Source of the DNA: a bacterium | GTDB lineage: Bacteria; Verrucomicrobiota; Verrucomicrobiia; Limisphaerales; UBA11358 | DNA: 5,468 nucleotides | Direction: 5' to 3' | Assembly (NCBI GenBank): GCA_021781185.1 | Contig: JAJXXI010000005.1 | Span: 1 to 5,468 of the forward strand | Shown here: positions 1 through 5,468 of the stretch, one piece after another | Position numbering within the stretch: the first letter of the stretch is position 1 | Layout: every line of letters begins with the position of its first letter | Position numbers and translations under genes: made by a program | Notes under the pieces: model-generated | The model's input: the letters and a program-made list of their open reading frames with translations, nothing else | What the model was told of the DNA's origin: nothing | Databases searched by the model: none

Positions 1-1094
1 TGTGGCGCGCCGGGAACGCCGGCTCCTTCCGGCCGGATCTTTTCGACAACCTGATGGGTGAACGGTGCCGGAATGCCCAGGCGATTGGCATAGGCATTGT
101 AAATCTCCTCATACACCGCGCGAAAATGGCCGCGCCCCTTCTCCGAAATATTCGTGTGATGATATTTCCCGGTGCGATCCAGCGTTTCCTCAAACGGAAC
201 CGTTTCGCCCAGATTATATTTGGCGGTGTATTCAAAGCCCTTCAACAACAGGTTGTCGTCATAGCTGTAAAGATTGAGTCCCTGATGCCAGGCGATTTCA
301 CAGCAGTCGCCCAGATGCGCGAGGCCGAGCTGCGTGTGTTGCTGGTCGCGGCCGCTTTCCTGGCATTGGCCGGCGTTGTTGATGATGTAATCCGTCAGCC
401 GGCCGTCGCCCGCGCCATTGACGTAATAATGCAGCGCCCGCTCGAAGATTGCGCGGTCATTGCAGAAAACGCCGATGGCCATCATGGTTTTCACCGCCGC
501 CGAATCCCAGTTACCGTTGGCAAACGGTGCAAAATTCTGGATGCCCGGATAAATGACTTCGCGAAAATGTTTTTCCGTTTGTTGAATTTCGGCTGCGGAC
601 CAACCAGCGTCGGTGTAACGGAGTATTTCCGCCGCGTTGACCATTTTGAACGGCCCCAGCCCGGCCATCAGCACCGCGTCACGCCCGGAGATGGCCTTTA
701 AGGTGGCAGACCATGCATTGATGATCGCCTTCGATTTGTTTGCGTAGGCGATGTCGCCCGTGAGGCACCATTGGAGAGCACATTGATAGGCAGCGTTGGC
801 GTCCGAATCGTAGGCGCTCTGGCCGACGGTTGGATTTCTCCCGACCATCGCCAACGGGCCGCGCATCTTGTAGTTCAACTGCGATTCCGCGTTGGTGCGG
901 AAAACCAAGTAACCGGAGTAGATTGGCTCCTGTTTCATCGCCACCGCCTGTTTCATGCGCGTCAGGTCGGCACGGCTCTGCAGCAGACCAGGGTGAGCAA
1001 ACTCAGCACCCGCAAATCCTGGGCGGATCGCCATCAGCAAAATCATCAGCGGGAAAACTTTCCTCAAATCAGTCGTGGGAAACAGTGACTTCAT
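1..1094 (-). CDS. Alginate-lyase-superfamily protein (PL5/PL38-like), exported, 3' end cut by window edge
   Basis: The minus strand stays open from an ATG at 1094-1092 to the left edge, giving 364 visible residues with no stop; the C-terminus is missing. The first 30 residues form a signal peptide (KSLFP...RKVF, then a hydrophobic run PLMILLMAI, and a likely cleavage after AGA before EFAHPG), so the protein is probably periplasmic or secreted. The rest matches what I know of the 'alginate lyase family' (alpha/alpha)-barrel proteins: an N-terminal HPGLL segment followed by RADLTRMK, a GNWDSA motif near residues 194-199 (counterpart of the Asn-containing catalytic helix), QCQESGRDQQHTQLG near 243-257 with candidate catalytic Arg249 and His253, and LKGFEYTAKYNLG near 284-296. 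Family members cleave uronate polymers by beta-elimination. PL5 and the related PL38 are the closest CAZy families I can suggest; alginate versus glucuronan specificity is undecidable here. The start overlaps the upstream hydrolase stop by four bases, so the two genes are coupled. Confidence 0.88.
   Translation of the reverse strand, partial: MKSLFPTTDLRKVFPLMILLMAIRPGFAGAEFAHPGLLQSRADLTRMKQAVAMKQEPIYSGYLVFRTNAESQLNYKMRGPLAMVGRNPTVGQSAYDSDANAAYQCALQWCLTGDIAYANKSKAIINAWSATLKAISGRDAVLMAGLGPFKMVNAAEILRYTDAGWSAAEIQQTEKHFREVIYPGIQNFAPFANGNWDSAAVKTMMAIGVFCNDRAIFERALHYYVNGAGDGRLTDYIINNAGQCQESGRDQQHTQLGLAHLGDCCEIAWHQGLNLYSYDDNLLLKGFEYTAKYNLGETVPFEETLDRTGKYHHTNISEKGRGHFRAVYEEIYNAYANRLGIPAPFTHQVVEKIRPEGAGVPGAP
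1091..1094 (-). promoter_or_regulatory. ATGA stop/start overlap coupling hydrolase and lyase translation
   Basis: The hydrolase stop TGA (1093-1091) and the lyase ATG (1094-1092) share bases in an ATGA tetranucleotide. The 15 bases before this ATG (CTTCCTGATCACCAA on the minus strand) contain no purine-rich Shine-Dalgarno sequence. This supports termination-reinitiation by ribosomes finishing the hydrolase rather than independent initiation, and supports this ATG as the true lyase start because a signal peptide follows directly. Confidence 0.8.
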
Positions 1095-2758
1095 TTGGTG
1101 ATCAGGAAGGTTTGCTCGACCGGTTCCGCTGAGCGAAGTTTCGGCTCCACGGTGCGGCCGTATTGCCAGGCCACGACCGTAACCTTCACCGGAAATTTCG
1201 CGCGCGGTGGGATCGGCGTGAGTTTCAGCACATCGCCGTCAACTTCTGCCGGACCTTCACGGACATAATAATAAACCGGAACGCCCGCGCTGGAGGTGGC
1301 GTTCAAGCCGAGCAGCGTCGTCCCGGCTTTCTGATCGGGAATCTCCGGGAAGGTGATTTTCTGTTCCGCCCCTTCCTTCAGGCGGAAAGGAATTATCATC
1401 AAAGCCTGCTCCACGGCGCTCCGGTATTTTGCGTCGCCGGGATGACTGGCCACCAGCCAGATGTCGCCCATGCGCCGGTCAGTCGTCATGCTCAGCCGGT
1501 TGAAACGGATGGCGAACGTCTGCGCGCCCAACTGTTCCACCGGCCCGGTAATGCGCGACAGCCTCACTGGTCCGTTGTCCGTCGCATGACCCATTGGCGT
1601 GCCGGTGGGCAGGCCGGCCCATTTCTCGGGATTTTTGCCCGGCGGCACAGAATCAAGAAACGCGCCCTGCACTTGAAAGATCAATGAGGTGTCCAGCGGT
1701 GGAAATTTCAGCAGAACCTGCGCGAATGCCTTTGGGTTCTGCGGAATGAGTTTCCCGTCCTGCACAAAACCGGTCAGTTGCGGAAGTTTGCCGCACTGGC
1801 GGGCATAACAGTTTTCGATGAACTGAGCCATTTCGCCGTCGAAACACCAGGACGCCACATCGCGATTGCCGGCATACTCGGCATAAGGCGCCGCCACCGC
1901 CATGGGAGGTTGATTGGAACGCCAGCGGTCCACGAGCCAGCCACTCTGCGGGGCCACCGGTTTGAGTCTCACCGGCTGATCCAGTGGCGTGTGTTCTGGC
2001 AACCGCCACCCGGCAGCCTTGCGAATGAACATCCCCAAGAAATCCACCAGTTGATCGGAATAGTTGAAATGCCCGTTCCCGGCATCGCAAAAGGTGGCCA
2101 GCGGCGTTGCCGGATGCGCTTTCTGGTAGGCAAAGGCAGGTGCGATGCGATCTTCCCACCATTCGTATTGCCCCATGATCATCACGCCGGGAATACCGTC
2201 AATGTTCCGGTGGCCCCAGTCCGCGTTCGGATGGCCATTGCCGGTGAGATGCGTCAATGGCGCATCGCCGTGAACGGACAAAATCGCCAGCGTCCGCTGT
2301 GGATTCCACGCGGCAAAATCCCACGGAAAAGTCGCCATTGCGGAATGGCCCATGGGGATGACCGGCGTGAATTGGAGTTCCGCGTAACCGGATTCTTCGC
2401 CCAGCGCTTTCAGCAGCGCGTCGAATTTCTTGTTCGTTGCGTCGTTGTTGGTCGTGTTCTGCCACGTGTCGAAAGTCGGCGCGATCAGGATTTCGCCAAG
2501 GCCCAAATCGGCGAGCGTTTTACGAAAGGCCGGGGCTTGAAGAATCCCATCCTCAAGCATGTTGTATTGTCCCACCACCACGGCCCGCACCTGTTCGCAG
2601 TTCGGTGGAATCCAGAGAAAGGCCTGCGGATGCTTGTCGGTATGATTCAAATTGATGGAATCCACCGGCACCGACCACTGCCACACGGCGGCGGACGCGT
2701 CGAAAGCAACGGCACAGAGCCACGTTGCCATCAGAAATTTGCCAAGGAAGTTGAACAT
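1091..2758 (-). CDS. Exported alpha/beta-hydrolase (putative carbohydrate esterase) with C-terminal Ig-like module
   Basis: This encodes about 555 residues from the ATG at 2758. The frame is open back to a TTG at 2824, with a TAG just upstream near 2848, but the ATG places a signal peptide at the very N-terminus (MFNFLGKFLMATWLCAVAF, cleavage near DASA/AVWQW), so I prefer it; the site before it (AAAGTGAAACTG) is only weakly Shine-Dalgarno-like. Residues about 45-250 look like an alpha/beta-hydrolase fold: a beta strand RAVVVGQYN, a nucleophile elbow PMGHSAMATFPW with Ser139, a strand ending MIMGQYEWWEDR with Glu199 as candidate acid, and CDAGNGHFNYSD with candidate catalytic His230 (Asp225 is another acid candidate). 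Residues about 260-465 are beta-rich and unassigned. Residues about 467-553 resemble bacterial Ig-like repeats (LNATSSAGVPVYYYV, GPAEVDGDVL, VTVVAWQYG). Position between two lyases suggests ester removal from a uronic-acid polysaccharide, which is inference. The exact family is not recognised. Confidence 0.78.
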   Translation of the reverse strand: MFNFLGKFLMATWLCAVAFDASAAVWQWSVPVDSINLNHTDKHPQAFLWIPPNCEQVRAVVVGQYNMLEDGILQAPAFRKTLADLGLGEILIAPTFDTWQNTTNNDATNKKFDALLKALGEESGYAELQFTPVIPMGHSAMATFPWDFAAWNPQRTLAILSVHGDAPLTHLTGNGHPNADWGHRNIDGIPGVMIMGQYEWWEDRIAPAFAYQKAHPATPLATFCDAGNGHFNYSDQLVDFLGMFIRKAAGWRLPEHTPLDQPVRLKPVAPQSGWLVDRWRSNQPPMAVAAPYAEYAGNRDVASWCFDGEMAQFIENCYARQCGKLPQLTGFVQDGKLIPQNPKAFAQVLLKFPPLDTSLIFQVQGAFLDSVPPGKNPEKWAGLPTGTPMGHATDNGPVRLSRITGPVEQLGAQTFAIRFNRLSMTTDRRMGDIWLVASHPGDAKYRSAVEQALMIIPFRLKEGAEQKITFPEIPDQKAGTTLLGLNATSSAGVPVYYYVREGPAEVDGDVLKLTPIPPRAKFPVKVTVVAWQYGRTVEPKLRSAEPVEQTFLITK

Positions 2759-2887
2759 CAGTTTCACTTTGTTTTCTATCAGGCCGTTGACAACCGTTGA
2801 ACCCAGGCCGGTCAGCCAGCCCAATTCTTGGTTGTTTTGATTTCGCTAATTTTGAATGATCGCAGCCGCCGGGAAAATCGTTTGGTA

Positions 2888-3071
2888 GGTTTCCCTGTAA
2901 ACCAACTCCAGTGATTATTATGAACCATCCCATGCACGGGAGCCATCATGCGCTAATGGCAGCGGCGTGGCGTTTTGAAAAAGCGGCCGGCAAAACCGGG
3001 CTGGCTTCGGACGGAGCGTCACTCAAGGCCAGCCGATGGGCATTGGCGGTGCGCGCTTTGCGAGCATCGCC
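2888..3071. repeat. Cluster of inverted repeats / stem-loops in the intergenic gap
   Basis: Five inverted repeats lie within about 185 bases. They are GGTTT/AAACC (2888-2892 with 2899-2903), TCCC/GGGA (2928-2931 with 2938-2941), GCCAT/ATGGC (2942-2946 with 2956-2960), GGCTGGC/GCCAGCC (2999-3005 with 3028-3034, 22-base loop) and the strongest, GGCGGTGC/GCATCGCC (3045-3052 with 3064-3071). The last has one G-T wobble and extends inward through a single mismatch into CGC-TTT-GCG. The density suggests a structured 3' UTR, a REP-like or otherwise dispersed intergenic repeat, or an RNA element. Copy number cannot be judged from one window, and there is no matching second copy inside it. Confidence 0.4.
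2978..2999 (-). terminator. Weak possible rho-independent terminator after the heparinase-family lyase
   Basis: Read on the minus strand, a short hairpin CCGG-TTTTG-CCGG (2999-2987) is followed, after CCGC, by five T residues (2982-2978). The stem is only four pairs and is separated from the T run, so this is a poor terminator by the usual criteria. It lies about 100 bases past the lyase stop. If functional it would attenuate rather than fully separate the lyase from the downstream pair. Confidence 0.18.
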
Positions 3072-3101
3072 GCCGCAAAAAACGTCGTCAACATTGGTAA
3101 T

Positions 3102-5468
3102 TCATTTTCCAGCCCCCGCACCGGCCAGCGTGGATTCCTGACGCAATACTTTCCCATCCCGGCTTTCAGTCAGTTGCACGAGGATGTTTTTTCCGTTGCC
3201 GGTGAAATTCTCCACCTTGATCTCTTGCACACGACCGTCGGCCAGCTCCACACGTAATGAATCAGCGTCCGCCGCCCCGGCAGATTTCACCATCGGCTTG
3301 TCCTCGTATGGCTCAATCACCGTGAGGAAATGCGCCTCCGCGCCGTGGCTGCGGATGGCGTAAACCCGGCGATGCTGGCTTTCCGTGCCAAATGGATAAT
3401 TCCCGCCGAGCGTGGCCTTGAACCGCACCGCGTTTTTGCCCGCCAGCGAAATGCGGATCAGGCCCGGCTCTTTCGCATTCTTCGGCTGCGCCGGAATTGC
3501 CGCCGCATACGGCTCACCCGCAATTTTAATCGGTTCACCATAGTAACCCTGTCCGGGCTTGGCCGTTGATTCAACATTCTCCGTGGCAGATGCCGCAGTA
3601 ACCAGAGTTTCCTTTCCATCGGCGGAAACCATCCGCGCATTGGCGAGAAACAGCGTCTTCTTGTCGCCGCCGGAAACAGTAATTTTAAGCGTCAATTGCT
3701 TGGAATCGGTCACCGGCACGTCAATGTTCACCGCGCCCAGCACCCACATCCCGCTGTCGCCCTGCGCCAGCGTCTTGCCGTCGGCGCTGACCTGGTAATG
3801 CACCCATTGCTGTCCGCCAAGATTTTCCGGCGGCTGGGCCAGCATGATTTCCTGATGCTGCGGCCACAGCGAACGGACATCGAGATTCAGGACGCCAGGT
3901 TCGTTGAGCTCGTTGAAACCGCCATGCCATTCCTTCTCGTCATCAAATTCCATCTTAAACCGCCCCAGCGCCGGGGCGTCGGCCTGATACCAGTTGCAAT
4001 CGGTGATGAACTGCGCCGAAGTGCGCGGATCAGCGCTAAACTGTGCGTCATGCCGGAGAAATTTTTTGCCCGGTGCCGACAGGCTTTCAAAGCCCGTCAT
4101 TTGGAACAGGTCGTCGAACGTGTGCGGTTTTTTGGCCTTCAAATAATCGTCAATCACAATGTAATCATCCGTCACAATGCCAAGCCGACGTTGCAAAACG
4201 CGGTCGCCAAACGGTCCCAATTCGCCCCATGCCCGGTTGGTCACCAGCGGAAAGCTCTGGCGGTTCTTTTCCATCAGCGCCGACAGGCTGTTTACCGCAC
4301 CACCGCTGTCCTGGCTGCCATACACCATGCCGCCATAGGGCGGATCGGACCAGCGCGCGTTGGTTTCCTGCGCCGAGACCTGCATCATTTTTCCGGAGTA
4401 AAACAGCAACTGCGACGACGGCACGGCTTCCTGCTGAAGCTGGTCCACCACCACCATGTTGTGGTTCACGGAATTCTGCACGTAGAACTTATACATGAAG
4501 TTGCCGTAGCCCCACCAAATGCGCTCCGCATTCCAGAAACTGCGGCCATAGCGCATGATGGCGTCAAGCGAGCATCGGTCAAAATGTCCATGATAACCGC
4601 CCTGGGTGCCGATCTTGAACACCGCCTCGATTTGGTCGCGCGGCGGCCGATTGGTCGTCTGCGAACGCAACAAGGCAAAACCAAGATTCTCCGCAACGTC
4701 ACTTTGCAAATACGGCTTGGCGGAAACTTTCGGCAATTCCGGCACGCCGTAAATCAAATCACGTTCCCCACCGGCCTTGATCAGGGGCACATACGCCGGG
4801 TCGCGGAACGCGTAGTAGGCCAGTTCCATCGGCGAGCCGCCAATCTGCTCCTCGTGCCCGTCGTTCATGCCGAACGCGATGCCGCGATAATCCGCCACCA
4901 CCGGCACCGCGTCCCAAAGCTGCTTCACTGAGCGCGTGTTCCGATGGTTCGGCCCCCATTTCTCAAACGACATCCCGTAAGATGGATTCAGCGCCCACGG
5001 CGTAATGATGGTCTTCGGGGAAAAATTCGCCGGGAACTCACGGTGCAACAGGTCAATGCCCCAAGGCCGGCACGCCAGCGCACTCTGGGTCAATTCGGAC
5101 GCCACCCAAAAATTGTAACTGGTTGCGCCTTCCCACCACCACCCGTCGTCCATGACGCCTTTGGTGACGTAATCCTCGAAACCACATGGGCCGTAGAGAT
5201 ACCGGTGCGCCGCCGACAGATCGCCCATGGCCAGCGAGCAAAACAATCCCGCCGTGTCCGCCGCCACGTTCCAATTGCCGACATTACCGACATCCAAGAT
5301 CGTTTCAATCCTTTGCAGATATAGCCGGAAGGTATGCTCAATCGAACGCTTGTCCTGCGCGCTCAACACATTCGCGTCGAGGATCGCGTCGTAGGCGACG
5401 GCGATTTTTTGGAAGCACTCGCCCTCCTGCGGTTCGCCCGTATTCACCGCAGCCATGGTGACCGGGTA
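3102..5468 (-). CDS. Heparinase II/III-family polysaccharide lyase, 5' end cut by window edge
   Basis: The frame is open from the right edge (first visible codons Y-P-V-T, then a Met at 5456) to TGA at 3104-3102: 788 visible residues. The Met is most likely internal because the sequence starts inside the helical domain. Numbering from that Met, residues 1-260 are the (alpha/alpha)-barrel part, with GNWNVAADTAG (60-70) giving candidate catalytic Asn61 and DDGWWWEGATSYNFW (103-117) giving candidate Tyr114. Residues about 275-340 hold the family hallmark GGYHGHFDRCSL (His289, His291, Asp293) and SVNHNMVVVD (His332), the site of the beta-sandwich heparinase II/III domain. Residues 340-500 continue that sandwich. 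Residues about 540-625 resemble an NPCBM-type carbohydrate-binding module (GAVNIDVPV, KTLFLANARMVSADGKE), and a further beta-rich tail runs to 784. Family members eliminate uronate linkages in glycosaminoglycans, alginate (PL17-like) or related polymers; the substrate is not decidable. Export is expected, but the signal peptide is outside the window. Confidence 0.93.
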   Translation of the reverse strand, partial: YPVTMAAVNTGEPQEGECFQKIAVAYDAILDANVLSAQDKRSIEHTFRLYLQRIETILDVGNVGNWNVAADTAGLFCSLAMGDLSAAHRYLYGPCGFEDYVTKGVMDDGWWWEGATSYNFWVASELTQSALACRPWGIDLLHREFPANFSPKTIITPWALNPSYGMSFEKWGPNHRNTRSVKQLWDAVPVVADYRGIAFGMNDGHEEQIGGSPMELAYYAFRDPAYVPLIKAGGERDLIYGVPELPKVSAKPYLQSDVAENLGFALLRSQTTNRPPRDQIEAVFKIGTQGGYHGHFDRCSLDAIMRYGRSFWNAERIWWGYGNFMYKFYVQNSVNHNMVVVDQLQQEAVPSSQLLFYSGKMMQVSAQETNARWSDPPYGGMVYGSQDSGGAVNSLSALMEKNRQSFPLVTNRAWGELGPFGDRVLQRRLGIVTDDYIVIDDYLKAKKPHTFDDLFQMTGFESLSAPGKKFLRHDAQFSADPRTSAQFITDCNWYQADAPALGRFKMEFDDEKEWHGGFNELNEPGVLNLDVRSLWPQHQEIMLAQPPENLGGQQWVHYQVSADGKTLAQGDSGMWVLGAVNIDVPVTDSKQLTLKITVSGGDKKTLFLANARMVSADGKETLVTAASATENVESTAKPGQGYYGEPIKIAGEPYAAAIPAQPKNAKEPGLIRISLAGKNAVRFKATLGGNYPFGTESQHRRVYAIRSHGAEAHFLTVIEPYEDKPMVKSAGAADADSLRVELADGRVQEIKVENFTGNGKNILVQLTESRDGKVLRQESTLAGAGAGK

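Larger units (their letters stand above)
2759..3101. other. 343-base intergenic gap between the heparinase-family lyase and the hydrolase
   Basis: No convincing gene is present. The right part (about 2888-3101) holds clustered stem-loops, described separately. The left part (2759-2887) is the immediate leader of the hydrolase; it contains an AT-richer patch near 2825-2860 and a direct repeat of CCGTTGA at 2784-2790 and 2794-2800. On the plus strand a small frame runs from ATG 2920 to TGA 3141 (73 residues) and overlaps the end of the lyase gene by 40 bases. It has no ribosome binding site. On the minus strand the lyase frame stays open for 51 codons after its TGA, to a TGA at 2948-2946. No strong sigma-70 promoter is visible for the downstream pair, so whether all three genes form one transcript is open. 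Confidence 0.6.

Noticed and set aside
54..701. A 215-codon plus-strand open frame opposite the alginate-lyase-like gene
   Set aside because: The minus strand here encodes conserved lyase motifs and is open through the whole region to the window edge; the plus frame shows no family resemblance.
1778..2800. A 340-codon plus-strand open frame opposite the hydrolase
   Set aside because: The minus-strand frame has a signal peptide, hydrolase motifs and an Ig-like module; the plus-strand translation is basic, low in recognisable structure and best explained as an antisense shadow.
2759..2824. TTG start at 2824 adding 22 residues to the hydrolase
   Set aside because: It would put a non-signal-like stretch (GWLTGLGSTVVNG) before a good signal peptide, uses a rarer start codon and lacks a ribosome binding site. 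The ATG at 2758 is preferred.
2917..2945. CATAAT on the minus strand (2922-2917) as a -10 box for the hydrolase-lyase pair
   Set aside because: The position 17 bases upstream reads TGGCTC, a poor match to a -35 box, and the leader would be about 150 bases. Not strong enough to call a promoter.
3696..4931. A 411-codon plus-strand open frame opposite the heparinase-family lyase
   Set aside because: It lies wholly inside a gene with clear family motifs on the minus strand. The translation is rich in His, Arg and Val with no recognisable domain, as expected from the antisense of a GC-rich gene.
5454..5456. ATG at 5456 as the start of the heparinase-family lyase
   Set aside because: The frame remains open to the window edge, no signal peptide follows, and the visible sequence begins within the helical domain, so the true start is almost certainly outside the window.

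Overview
The window reads as a bacterial polysaccharide-degradation locus transcribed entirely from the minus strand. Base composition is moderately GC-rich by eye. All three proteins carry, or are expected to carry, an export signal. The mix of a heparinase II/III-family lyase, an alginate-lyase-superfamily protein and an exported alpha/beta-hydrolase without any SusC/SusD pair in view, together with start sites lacking clear Shine-Dalgarno sequences, suggests the Verrucomicrobiota/Lentisphaerota/Planctomycetota side of the bacteria. This taxonomic call is inference only; no marker gene is present.

Layout in transcription order (right to left). (1) >5468-3102: a large heparinase II/III-family polysaccharide lyase whose N-terminus lies beyond the right edge. 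(2) 3101-2759: a 343-base gap without a convincing gene, but with several clustered stem-loops and a stretch whose frames stay open on both strands. (3) 2758-1091: an exported alpha/beta-hydrolase of about 555 residues with a long beta-rich C-terminal half ending in an Ig-like module. (4) 1094-<1: an alginate-lyase-superfamily protein with a signal peptide, cut by the left edge. Its ATG overlaps the TGA of the hydrolase by four bases (ATGA), so these two are almost certainly co-transcribed and translationally coupled.

The likely joint role is breakdown of a uronic-acid-containing polysaccharide (alginate, glucuronan, glycosaminoglycan or ulvan-like). The two lyases belong to different (alpha/alpha)-barrel lyase groups and would cleave by beta-elimination, perhaps one on polymer and one on oligomers. 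The serine-hydrolase-like protein between them could remove ester decorations such as acetyl or methyl groups that block the lyases. The substrate cannot be fixed from the sequence. The least explained part is the structured intergenic segment at about 2888-3101, which may be a dispersed repeat, a processed 3' UTR or the remains of a small gene.
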